Shown: positions 32,516 through 43,634 of the stretch, one piece after another | How positions within the stretch are numbered: the stretch's first letter is position 1 | How the letters are laid out: the number at the start of each line of letters is the position of its first letter | Assembly: GCF_018446385.1 (NCBI RefSeq) | Contig: NC_055996.1 | Span: 48,034,365-48,098,364, forward strand | From: Zingiber officinale | Lineage: Eukaryota > Streptophyta > Magnoliopsida > Zingiberales > Zingiberaceae | Direction: 5' to 3' | DNA length: 64,000 nt | Position numbers and translations under genes: made by a program | Notes under the pieces: model-generated | The model's database searches: none | What the model was told of the DNA's origin: nothing | What the model saw: the letters and a program-made list of their open reading frames with translations, nothing else

Positions 32516-35500
32516 TGTTGGATCAAAAGCGCTAGAGGGGGGTGAATAGCGCTCGTGGCTATTTCGTTTTTCGAAATATCGGAATCGTAAAATTAAGTAA
32601 CGCAGCGAAAAAAGTAAAGCAAGCACAGAACGACACAGGGAGTTTACTTCGTTCGGAGCCTGGGACGACTCCTACTCGAAGGCCCGCGATCCTTGATCGC
32701 TTTCCGTGGGCAACAACTATAAGCTCGTAAAATATTACAACTGGAATACAGTTGTCACGCCCCCAGGTAGTACCTGTCCGAAGAAATTTCGGCAGCATCT
32801 CCCCTGTACGGCGGACAATATAAAGCTCAGTATACATATATCTCCATACCTCGGCCACACACGGCCGGAATAATACAATACAAATAAGAACAAGCCACGC
32901 AGTTTATATCAACAATCCACATAAGTCAACATATAATCAATCCACGCAGTATAATAAGGAAAGACGATATAGAATCTCGAAGATATATGTAAACATCCTA
33001 CTCCACTACATCGAAGAAAACCAAATCCACGAAGTAACGGAAAATATCTGCAGCGGAAAACAATAGTAGTAAACCCGAATGTCAATGTCTACAATACAAC
33101 CCACAATACAAGTATATAAGATGCAAAAACAGGATAAAATCCGACAAAGAAAATCCTCGCTGAATGGGGCTAGCGACTGGAATATCTCCCGACGGCCTCA
33201 ACCTGAAAAATAGTAACAACGGGGTGAGTCCCAAGAACTCAGCAGGTAATCCAATAGATATGTACAGCAATATATAACTACCAGTAATATCCTAAGGTAC
33301 AGCCTCCTAAACCATAAAGTCTATAGTACAGTCTCCTATCAGTATAACACATATGCATAACTGAATAAAATGCAGTAACCAACAATAGGCATGTAACACA
33401 GTCTACTGCACAAATAATAAGAAATGCGATACTGAAATAAACTGTACTCACCTGCGAGGCTTGGACAAATAACTGTGGACATACACAGACAAAGATAGTC
33501 AGAGCAAAAGCATGTATCCTGTATGCATGTCAATCATATGCAATCACCAAAATGCATCAATCATAACGAATGCAATCCGTGCATATGATGCAATATGACA
33601 TGGTCACCCCTGTCAACCAGTCAGCCATCTCACACACAATGGTGAGACCGAGTGGGTAGGGCTGTGACACCGTGCACTCTGCCATCACTGCCCCTGAAGA
33701 GTGACCGAGTGGACGGGATGCTGTCGGAGTACACCTATCCTCCTACCTCAAACATAGTGAGGGAGCGCAATGCTCTCATCTCCCGGTACGCAATGACGGG
33801 GAGGGACCCCTGTCTGCTACCACGCTGCAGTCACACTACCCATGAGCGGACCAGCGGAGCACTACAGAGCAACCTACCATACACACCCTAAGTGCTGTGC
33901 CACTACCCATGCAGTGGTCACGTGTGTAGAGGTCCATGTAGCCGGCCGACGAGCTCAACAACAATGGAGTCGTCAATCGCCCAGCATGCAATCATGCGAT
34001 ATGGTGCATGCGGCTACAGTATGTCATACCTGAACATAGCCTCCTCCATATATGTGTGTGCCCCAAAGGTAAACGCATATATATAAACATGATATAAACA
34101 GCAAAAATCCAAAGACATCACATATACAATGATGTAAGTATCATGTATCCAAGAGCATGTATCACACATGTAAAGCAACTAATCCAGTAGAGTAGAGCAC
34201 TATAGATATCCACCTCTATGAACATATATACACATGGCAAGAGATAAAATATCCAATCCTGAAGTAAAGCAACTAGCAGATGAAGCATGTGATAGGTATC
34301 AACTAAACCTAAATCCAGGGGAAGTGTTGAACTACCAATCACTAGTAACCGTCTACAAGTATCGAATAATCTATAACCAGGGAAGTGCTAAATCTACCAA
34401 TCACTAGCAAGTATATATATAAACTGCACATATCAAAAGACACTATCAAGAGATAAGTCAAAGGGTACCCGCCTCAAATAGAAGGTACAATCCAGTCCTA
34501 GTCCAATGTCAACTTCGAGACGCCCGTCTCGAATCAGAATCCTGCGTCAACAAACACATGTACATTTTATTTAGCTAAATTCAAATGAAATAGCTAAATA
34601 AAACCCCTAAAACTAGATTAGAGCAAAACCCTAATCAACTTCAATCACAACCTACCTAATTAATCTAACGGTCAATTAGGGTTAGTTACCTAATCCCTAA
34701 TCACCAATTAAATTAGAAATCTAAACTTAGATTAAATCCAATAGTTGACTAGGGTTAATCGCCTTAACCCTAATCATTCTATTAATTTAATCTAAGTATA
34801 TAAATCTGATTACAATCAGCCACTAATTACAACCTCTGGTCAACCCTACATATGATCATGAAATCACAATTATACTATAATCTACTGCCAAGATCAAATA
34901 CCTACACATAACAACTAAATCATATCTAGTACAACAAGTATCAACTACCTCTACACTTACCTCAATTCAACCACTGCCCTTGATCCGCAGCCAAAGATGA
35001 GCTGCTGGAAGGAGTGCTGCCGGAACCCAGAAGCCACAGAACCCAATTCTAGATCCACAGGACACTCAACCTCACTGGAAGTCAATCGGATTACAACAAG
35101 AGATCAATCAAGGAGATCACTGATCCAGCAGCAACTCTTCTAGGCATTGCCCGACAACTCAAACACCCTTCACTGATAGAATTATTTAGATCAAATAGTA
35201 GATCAAACAATGAAAATCACAAATCATCAGCACCTAATCTTACCTCAACAGGGACCTTAGCCAGCGGCAAGGAAGAAGAGCAAGAACAGACCACAAAGAA
35301 TCGATCCTTGCCTCCAAGATCACAGCCAGGGCACAATCAGTATCTCCAGCCCTAGATGGCGACAATCGAGTACAATCGGCATCCATGGAACCGAGAAGAA
35401 GAAGGGAAGAAGGATTAGGAGATCACTAATCAAACAATGACCTAATTCCAACAAAGTTTACCTCCAAGATCAGTGACAACCCTAATTTCCCTCCGACGAA

Positions 35501-37031
35501 ACCGATTAGGGCGGAGATGGCCGACCGCCGCTGTCGCTTGCCAAGGCCGAAGAAGATCTGGACTCCGCAGGTCCGATCGGGCTCCAGCAAGCTCCGGCGA
35601 CTGAGGATGATCACCGAAGGAGAAGCTCTGCTCCCGTCGCCTCTGATTCGCCCGAGAGAGAGAGAACAGAGGAAGACGAGAGGGAACGAAGGGTGTGGCT
35701 TCGAGCAGGGGAGATCGGGGAAGAAGTTTGGGATCGGCGTTTTGGGGCGGAAATAAAGAGAAAAGGAATTTATAAATAAAATAATTCCTCACTTAAATGG
35801 GTATCCCAAACAGGCCTTATCCGCACCCGTTAATTCGTCCCCTCAAAATTCGTCGTACAAGCTCCGAAAAATTCCCAGAAAATTTCTAAAAAATTCTGGA
35901 AAAATTCTATAAGGCTATTTCGGAAATAACCCTATTTATTTAAATTTTCCGAGATCTCACAACAGTAGAGATTGCAATTATGTAAAGCTAAAACTAATAC
36001 CGACAACGAAAGATCGAAGAGTCTGAGCTTTGGGTCGTCGGCGTCGAGTCGTAGCACTTCAAGGTCGTCTCGATGGCAGCACTTCACAGAAGAAAGCTTA
36101 GAATGTCTTTTTTTTGTTTCAGCTGCTCCCTCGACCCTCTTTTTTTATGACATTCCGGGTGCCTGGATCCCTTCCGGGCGCCTGGAGTGTGACGTGGCCC
36201 ACCAACCAGGATGCTCCACGTGGCGAAGTCGCGGCAGGGATAAAACTTGGTCTCGGGCGCCCGGACCTGTTCTGGGCGCCTGAACCTCCGGGCACCCGGA
36301 TCCATCCCGGGCGCCCGGGCGCCCGGATCCATCCCGGGCGCCCGGATCCATCCCGGGCGCCCGGACCACCTTTTTCATGCAAAACAAGGTTAGTACGAGC
36401 AAATACCCTGCAAGACAATGTTAGAATCTGATAAATCATAGTAAAGAAGAACTGACAGTCTTCGGACTGTCCGAGTCTGACTTCGGATTTCCAACCGGAA
36501 ACCCTAAGTCGACCCGACGCCTACTGTTCCCTCTACGGGGAGCACGTCCTCATCTACTCCACTCAGGAGATTTACCTGCTGCCAGTGCGATCCTCCAAAT
36601 CGACTGGACTTTTTCTCTGCACTCGACGCTTCCGGACTTTCTGCTGGACATCCGCTTCCCGGCTAGTCCAGTCTTTCACCTGGTTCGCGACACCAGGACT
36701 TTCCACCTAGGGTTACCACCCCCTAGGACTTTTGCCTGAAGCCATCGACCTGCCAAGCCTTTCCGCATAGGGTTACCACCCCCTATGACCTAGGGTTACC
36801 ACACCCTAGGGTTTTCCCTTTGCCTAACCGCAGCTAGGACTTTTCTCCACCTAGGGTTACCGCCCCCTAGGACCTAGGGTTACCACCCCCTAGGATTTTC
36901 ACCTGCCTAACCGCAGTTAGGACTTTCCTGAAACACTCATTCAACATGTTAGATAACAACAACCCTTAACTTTGAATCCTTTGCCATTATCAAAACTCAG
37001 GTTCGATCGTCGGATGCTTCCCGCACCAACA
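32516..37031 (-). repeat. 5' LTR of the large Gag-only element, split by a 3.2 kb solo LTR
   Basis: LTR sequence is 32,516-32,752 plus 35,967-37,031 (TSD counted once). It matches the 3' LTR closely, but its GGGCGCCC palindrome cluster (36,154-36,368) has extra units, explaining most of the ~58 bp length difference. Confidence 0.9.
32753..35961. mobile_element. Probable solo LTR (3.2 kb) of a second Ty3/gypsy-like family
   Basis: It begins TGTCACGCCCCC and ends GAGATCTCACA, with TSD ACAGT at 32,748-32,752 and 35,962-35,966. There is no primer site or polypurine tract inside. The start, followed by GAAGAAATTTCGGCAGCATC, is of a kind common in plant gypsy LTRs. Open frames at 33,652-34,086 and 35,442-35,792 show no domain and are not called. 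Confidence 0.78.
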
Positions 37032-37036
37032 CAGAC

Positions 37037-38045
37037 AACTTTAATCTGTCCATATCTATGCATCGAACCATATTTAAGGCATACCCATCTAGAAATTTGA
37101 TTTCTTTCAACCAACTACATAAAGATTGCTTACCATCTTTATCCAATGTATAACAAGCCTTTGGAAATCTATTGGTTATTTCATTCCGATGCAACTCTAG
37201 TCTATTGACTAGTTTTTTAATTCTTCACGTGATTTTGCAGTGTCTTTAGTTCTTCCAGGCACGTTCATCACAGTATTAAAGATATTATCGAATAAATTTT
37301 TCTCAATATGCATGACATCTAAATTATGTCGCATAAGCAGATACTTCCAATATGGTAACTCTTAAAAAATACTCCTTTTCTTCCAACCACACTTGCACAT
37401 CCTAACAATATATTTATTTATCTCATTGGAACCAGATTGAGATACTGGTAGAAAATCATAACTATATATTTGCTCAATGATTTGTTCACCTGAAGCATGG
37501 ACTTGAGGGGATTTTCTGACTATTAACATTTTTTTAGAAAATTTTTCTTATTTCGCCTGAAAGAGTGATAAAGTGGTGAAAATTTATGGTGATTATCAAA
37601 CCAAAATACCTTCCCACTGTAAGGTAATGAAAACACATAAGACTCTGTCATGTAGTGTGGACATGAAAATTTATCAGCCGTGCTCCATCTCGACAATATT
37701 GAATATGTTGAAAAATCATTGATCATCCATAATAATGTAGCATGCAATCTAAAATTAGTTTTACTTACAACATCATAAGTTACCGACCCTACATTCCATA
37801 ATTCATTCAACTTGACAATCAGAGGTTACAAGAAAATATCTATCTTCTCTTTGGGATTAGTTAGACCAAAAATAAGTACTGTAAGGAACATAAATTCATC
37901 TTTTATACACATCCATGGTGATAAGTTGTACGATGTTAATATAACTGGCCAAGATGAATATTATTGTCCTGACTGACCAAATGATTGAAATCCATCTGCG
38001 GAAAGTCTCAATCTCATATTATGTGATTCCATTACAAAAGAGAGA
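37037..38045 (-). pseudogene. Outer CACTA TNPD-like transposase, N-terminal/central part
   Basis: Leftward from about 38,045 the minus strand reads RLSADGFQSFGQSGQ, then SPWMCIKDEFMFLT, then ELWNVGSVTYDVVSK and WMINDFSTYS (37,523-37,810), a stretch with YWKYLL and NLDVMHIEKNLF (about 37,200-37,400), and ACYTLDKDGKQSLCSWLK (37,037-37,194). These are Transposase_21 landmarks in the right order and lead straight into the piece ending at 19,814. Several in-frame stops and at least one frameshift show decay. The N-terminus is lost. Confidence 0.82.
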
Positions 38046-38227
38046 AATACAACGTCAAGATTGCATGTAAATGCAAGTAGTAAAACAATACCCATGAAGA
38101 GTAGAATGTTTAGCGTAATTGTTAGAGAGTCTCATGGCGTCGTAGTAGTAGCACTTGCACAAATAGACGCAATAAAAGCAAGATGAGATGATGAGGGAAT
38201 TGATTATAACCTTGGACCTCAAGGCAG

Positions 38228-38640
38228 CTTTTATAAGTTTTTCATCCGATTAACCGAACTCCAAAATCTATCCAACTTTGCATTCAAGTTCATGATCTGC
38301 CCCAAATCATATCTTCCATAAAATCAACCTATATTGGTCGACCGACTCCCTGTTTGGTCGGCTGAACATATGAATTTCCATTTTCTCCTCGATCCGATCT
38401 TATTTGATTTTTGCTTACCATATGTGTTTAGTCAACTGAATCCTGGTTCGGTCAACTAAACTCTATTTTTCCTTTGTTGCTTGATCCGATCTTATCTGAT
38501 CTTTGGTTACCAAATAAGATCGGTCGACTGATCATTCTATTGGTCGACCAAATCAATATTTCCTTCTTTGATTTAATTTGAATCTGATATGATCTCATCA
38601 CATGGGATCGGTCGACTGAACCAATTGGTTCGATCAATAG
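38228..38640 (-). promoter_or_regulatory. GGTCGAC palindrome cluster beside TATA-like CTTATAAAAGC
   Basis: Motifs such as TTGGTCGACCAAA, GGTCGACTGAACC and TGGTCGACCGACTCC recur at 38,336-38,640. On the minus strand they lie just upstream of CTTATAAAAGC (38,228-38,238). The layout is the same as in the other LTR families, with a different core. Confidence 0.5.
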
Positions 38641-39534
38641 AATCTTTCAATCACCTTGAACTTTATTTTTCTACAAAATAAAGTTACCATAGCAAGAGAA
38701 ATAATAATGGTCATGTAAAATAAAGTTAGAAACAATATAATTGTGCATGAATAAGTCTGACAATTAGGACTATCTGATCTTGACTTAGAAATCTTCGTTG
38801 GTTTCTTTAGTCAAATCAATACCTAAGATAGCCTCAATTGGAACGTGTCCTCACTATCTCCCAAAACAAAAGACCTCTCCAGGATTTACTTTAATTACCT
38901 GCCAAACATATGGTCTAACTGACCTGTTTGGACTTCTACCTTTTCATAGTGTCTGATTAACCTATCAGGACTTTCCTTACTTGATGTTTGATCCAGCTAA
39001 CCCATCAAGTCCTCTACCAAATCAATTCATTTGGTCTTCTACCTGGTGTCTACTTTTTCTGATCCACTAGGACTCCTTGCCTAGTGTCTAATCATCCCGA
39101 CCCACTAGGTCTTTCCGATGTCTAATGTCTAGTCTTCCTAACACATTAGGACTTTCCATGTTAAGTGACCTGCACACTTAACTTACATATTAAACGCATA
39201 ATATCTAACTTTAAATCATTTGTCATACATAAAAAATATAAGTTTGATTATCAGCGCTAGTTGCACCAAGAATGCTAAGTAAATTAAAACTTAAGTTTTC
39301 TACCAATAAAACTCTTTTAATGAATAACTTTAAATTTAATACTATATTACCTAACCCGAGCACTTTTCTGATTTCTGTTGTTTCTGAAGCAGATTGTCCC
39401 CATTTCTTTATTTTTGGTCATGTGTCTGGAGAAACTACTATCCAGCATCCATTCGTGTTGAATTTTATTTGTCAAAATTATATGAGTCTAACTTGGTGAT
39501 GAGTGTGATGCAGCATATTGGCTCAACTTCTTCA

Positions 39535-39640
39535 TTTTTGGCAATTAACTTTTTCCCATAGCTCTTTTGCATTTTTAAATGATCTGACTTTCTCAACTTG
39601 AGGTGGCGTCTAACCACAAAGAATTATGGTTGTTTCTTTT
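39535..39640 (-). pseudogene. Relic of copia Gag
   Basis: The minus strand encodes VEKVRSFKNAKELWEKVNCQ, matching the NAKELWEKL motif of copia Gag also seen in both intact Gags of this window. Stops follow immediately. Confidence 0.65.
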
Positions 39641-41014
39641 GCATTTGTTCGAGCTTCTTACTTCATGCTACTTGTCCATGAGTCAAGTTGACACAACTTA
39701 CATTTTGAGTCTCTTGGTAACTTGGTTCCATTTTGTATGCATTAACAATATTTTGAATTGGTTTGAAGAATGTCTTCCATTTTTCTCCTCGAACTGGCAA
39801 AACTTTTATCATTATAAAAGGAGGGTGGGTTGTGTTGAATCTTTCCTGCAAAGACATTTCTCAAAGAAAATATCTGTTCAAGTTGTATTAAGGTTTAGGA
39901 CAGGATATGAGTTTGGTTTGAGTTTCGTATGATTGTAATTAGGGCTTGGATTTGAGTTTAGGCTAGGCTTGGGTTATTAACCAAAGCACAAAGTTCCTAA
40001 GACACAAAGCATACAGTTAACCCTATGTTAGATCCAAGTTTTGTTTTTGGGTTAATTGAGCAAGAGTTTCTAAAATTAGCTTCTAGGTCATGGCAAGACA
40101 CAAAGGTTTTTTTGAGTATCATAACAAAAACTACTTCCTAAGACAAAGCTAATTTAAGAATTTGGAGCTAAATCAACTTTAATACAATGCCTTGGTCTGC
40201 TTGGTTTAACGTGATGTGAGTTAGTTTATTCTAGTTCCAATTGACTAGATGCACCATGTAGGGCACTCTTTACCTAGCTTAGACATGCACCTAATTAGGC
40301 TTACCTAGTGTATTATTAGCTCAACCCACTCTGATACCAAATTATAAGATCGAACTCGTTGCTATATGGGGTGAATAACGTTACAAATTTTATGAACTGA
40401 TATTTAAAGAAATAATAAATAAATAGAGTAATGGCATAGTAGAAATAAATATTAATCTAACAATTTAGCAGTTAACTCAGAAATTTAAGTTAAGTACAAT
40501 TAAATAAAGGAAGAAATAGGCACACACTACAATAATAGAAATATGATTCTTATTTTTAAAGTTATCCAAGGTGGAGAAACCTTATAAAAAAGAATCTAAA
40601 AATTAAGTACAATAATAAAAATAAGGCAACACAACATAAATGAAAATTTACTCTAAGTGTTGTCGATAAGAACTTAAGCATAGGTTGTAGCCTATCGCAG
40701 CATGAAAAGTGAGAGAGCACTAGAGCACAAGCACAAAAGATTAAGAGATGAATGAATAAGTTATGCCATGAAACTCCTTTTATAATGCTTGTTTGGTCGC
40801 TTGGAGCCTTCTTGGTCACCTAGATCAATGCTGATGATGCTATAATTTTTATCCGTGAGATAACATTAACGAAGCTCTTTAGTCGACTGGAAGCTCTTTG
40901 GTTGCTTAAAGAGGGGTCAAATTTGATATTGACGCAAATCACTCAGAATGTTGATTAACTTTATCTCTCGGTCGCCTCGAAGCTTCTCTGGTTGCTTGTA
41001 CACTCTGGTTGCGG

Positions 41015-41174
41015 CAGTGGCAGATCCAGACAAAAAAGGAAGAAGGTCCTCAAAGAAGGGAGTCAGAGCTTGTTTTCCTTCTCGCTGCCCCTTGGACTGC
41101 AGCATGCTGGTGGAATTTTCCGAGAGCAAGGGGGTGCTCAAGCACACTCCCGCTCCCCCCTAGATCCACCACTG
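41015..41174. mobile_element. Small hAT-like MITE (160 bp)
   Basis: It has imperfect inverted ends of about 15 bp (CAGTGGCAGATCCAG and the complement of CTAGATCCACCACTG) and a GC-richer interior with GGGGGTGCTCAAGCAC. The flanks share GGTTGC but no exact 8-bp duplication is visible. It interrupts the LTR-like block at 40,343-41,590. Confidence 0.5.
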
Positions 41175-41590
41175 GTTGCCCTGACCTAGTTACGGTTGCA
41201 TGGATACTCTAAAATCTTTCACCGAGAGTTATCACCAAACAATCGCCCTAAACTCCCTTCGATCGTCTAGAACAATCGGACCACTTTCTTGTAGTTGTTA
41301 CTCATAATGAGTAGGATATAAAATTTAAAGTTATCCACACTTACTTGACTATATTTTGACCCATCTTGTTTGGGTTGCTAAGCAATCAACTCTTAGTTGA
41401 TTTCACACACTTGGATTTATGCCAAACAATTAACTCTGAGCTGATTCCACACACTTGGGCTTGTCCCAAGCAATTAACTGTCAATTGATTCCACACAGTT
41501 AGACTTGGTTCACCTAGCCTCCGGCTAAAATTTTGTCACCCAAGTCTTCGTTATTTAGAGTTAATTCATTTAGCCTCTAATCAGAGCAGT

Positions 41591-42827
41591 CTCAAGGTTT
41601 TGTGAGGCCTTAGGATTTTTTTTTTTTAATTTTAGACTTTTAATATTTTTTTAAAAAAATAAATTTTTTCTTTTATCTTTTTTTCATTCAGAATTGGGTC
41701 CCACAATGACAGGTTTAAATAAATTTGAAAAAAATAAAATATTAATTTTAAAAATAGATTTTTTATAAAATTTAGTTTTCTATATTTTTAAAATATAAAA
41801 TTATTAATTAAATTTTTATGACAGGTATAAAATGGACTTTGAAATTAAAAAAGCGACAGTACGGCACTAGGCAACAAGAGCATAAGAAAAGACAAAAAAA
41901 ATAAAAAATAAAAGGACAAAAAATAATAAAAATAACACAATTAAAGCCACCAATATGATTAAAGACTTCATGAAAATTGAAAAAAAAAATATTTAAAAAA
42001 ATTAGCATTCTACTTTGCGTTATATGAATAAAAAAATCTTAATTCATCGATGAATGAGAAGAAAAAGCGAGGAAGGAAAGGAACATTTTTTAAAAGTATT
42101 ATCGATGAGTGAGAAGAAAGGTACGAAACAATTATTGAGGAAAAAAAAACATTGAATACTACGGGAGATAAAAAAAAGTTACCTGATAATCGACAGTTAG
42201 GAATTTTGACAGATATTGAAAAAGAAAATTAATTAGGTATTATAGCATATAATTAAAAATAATAATTATAAAAAAACTATGAAATAATTTAATATTATAA
42301 ATTAATTGGTACCAATAATTGATAAAAGTGAATGGCATCAATATTTTTTTATTAAAAATTACGATGACTATTTTAAAAAAAAATTAAAATTAAAATATTA
42401 AAAATAATGGGGTTTCAATAAATTTGAGATTTGGCATAAGTCTGAATAGTCTATACCTTAAGTCGATCCTATCTTCAGCTAGCAATTTATTATTGGATCA
42501 CAACTCAACTTATGTGTGATTCTAATCATGATTTCATGTGCGTAGTTTTACTAGAACTTAGTAATTGCCTAGTTTATAATAATGACTTCAATATCTATTA
42601 AGTAATTTATACATGCATACTTGACATAACTAATTAGATCACAACTAATTTAATTTTAATCTTAACTATACATTAAAATTCTGAATTAAATATTATGCAC
42701 TTAATACCAAAAAAAATTACTATAATAATATTGAAATAAAAATCTTTTTAATATTCTTTTTAAAATATGACAACTATTGAGGATTTTTTTTCTCCTCTTT
42801 TTTTCTCAAACCGTGTCTCAATTAGTG
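41591..42827. other. AT-rich intergenic DNA, no gene recognised
   Basis: Composed largely of A/T runs with a short imperfect duplication ATCGATGA(A/G)TGAGAAGAAA at about 42,045-42,065 and 42,103-42,120. No coding, LTR or TIR could be supported. Confidence 0.6.
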
Positions 42828-42844
42828 ACAAGTGTGCACTACAA

Positions 42845-43038
42845 TAAAAATATGGAACTGTCACATCAGCAACCCCCTAGAGTCGGTCCTACAGATATGG
42901 AGGGAGGTAAATACAGATACACAGCTGAAAGCGCATGACCGGGACGTTAACCCCAGACAATGACACTCCGAAAATCGAACCTTAAATCTTCCCGATCATA
43001 AAATCATGCGCTCCCAACTTTACTATGTCATGTGGACT
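42845..43038 (-). mobile_element. tRNA-derived SINE with 17-bp TSD
   Basis: A perfect 17-bp direct repeat, ACAAGTGTGCACTACAA, flanks it (42,828-42,844 and 43,039-43,055). On the minus strand the head resembles a tRNA with box-A-like CATAGTAAAGTTGGGAGC and box-B-like GGTTCGATTTTC about 35 bases later. Length (194 bp) and long TSD fit a SINE copied by LINE machinery. The tail on the left is not a clean poly-A. Confidence 0.75.
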
Positions 43039-43634
43039 ACAAGTGTGCACTACAACTATCCAACTAGAGGTGGAGGGAATAAGGGGTGGTAAAAGCGAAG
43101 TGACAATTGCCAATTGGATTCGCATCGCGTGTGGAATTAGTGTTATGCAACAACAACTTACCCATCTCGTTAACCATGTTGTTGCATTAAAAAAAAACAG
43201 CAATGTATTAGGTTTGAAAGAATAGTATCACTAGTGATAGATTTTTAAAAAAATAATGATGCTGTGTTTTAAAAATTAATATGAATACCATTTTAATGTT
43301 ATATAAATTTTAAAATCAACCTCACATTCATATTATTCTTTGAATTGTTTTTCTTATTGATGCAGTATTTTGACTGGAGAGATAAAATAAAAAGCAAACG
43401 TGCATTTTAAAAAATAAAAAAGTTAAATATGTCTTTTAAATTTTTGATAATTTTAAATGCACCTTTTGATATTAAAAAACAATTTATTCGTCTCAATTTG
43501 AGTGCGCTATCTTTTTGATATTTCAACGGCTCCAGTCGAACGGGTTGTGAGGACTACAAATCTTGGTCCGATTCAAGTCCGCAGATAATGAACAATCGGA
43601 GTAGCGACAGACTGAGTGACGCGATCGATTGGGG

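Larger units (their letters stand above)
19815..37031 (-). mobile_element. Large Gag-only LTR retrotransposon (Sirevirus-like), minus strand, with three nested insertions
   Basis: TSD CAGAC occurs at 19,810-19,814 and 37,032-37,036. The element starts TGTTGG and ends CCAACA. On the minus strand the 5' LTR is 32,516-37,031, followed by a primer site (32,502-32,513), a Gag gene (32,165-30,963), a long AT-rich non-coding part, a polypurine tract (25,142-25,157) and the 3' LTR (25,141-19,815). Removing the nested insertions and their TSD copies leaves LTRs of about 1.30 and 1.24 kb, a plausible pair. No protease, integrase or reverse transcriptase is readable, so it is non-autonomous. It split the outer CACTA transposase. 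Confidence 0.92.
1..38045 (-). mobile_element. Outer CACTA (En/Spm-like) transposon, minus strand, left end outside window, multiply interrupted
   Basis: Read on the minus strand, transposase (TNPD-like) coding begins near 38,045, continues to 37,037, resumes at 19,814 and ends near 18,200. A second TnpA-like gene starts at 18,067 and runs off the left edge. Both continuities hold exactly when the insertions at 19,815-37,031 and 877-17,968 are removed, so this element is the oldest layer. Transposase marks include MHIEKN and KSHDCH, typical of plant CACTA transposases. No terminal CACTA motif was found on the right; the end is probably lost where decayed LTR sequence starts near 38,126. Many stops and frameshifts make it inactive. 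The right boundary is approximate. Confidence 0.8.
38126..41590 (-). mobile_element. Decayed copia-like LTR-element sequence(s), minus strand
   Basis: Minus-strand landmarks are a primer site (40,329-40,339, CTCTGATACCA on plus) next to an LTR-like end (GATCGAACTCGTTGCTATATGG, 40,348 on), a Gag relic (about 39,540-39,640) and an LTR-like start near 39,268 (GGTGCAACTAGCGCTGA). Two LTR-like blocks (about 38,126-39,268 and 40,343-41,590) both have palindromic motifs upstream of a TATA-like box. They are not clearly alignable, so two elements may be joined here. No TSD was found. Confidence 0.55.

Noticed and set aside
35442..35792. Overlapping frames at the right end of the 3.2 kb solo LTR
   Set aside because: GC-rich LTR sequence, open on both strands, no recognisable domain; consistent with chance.
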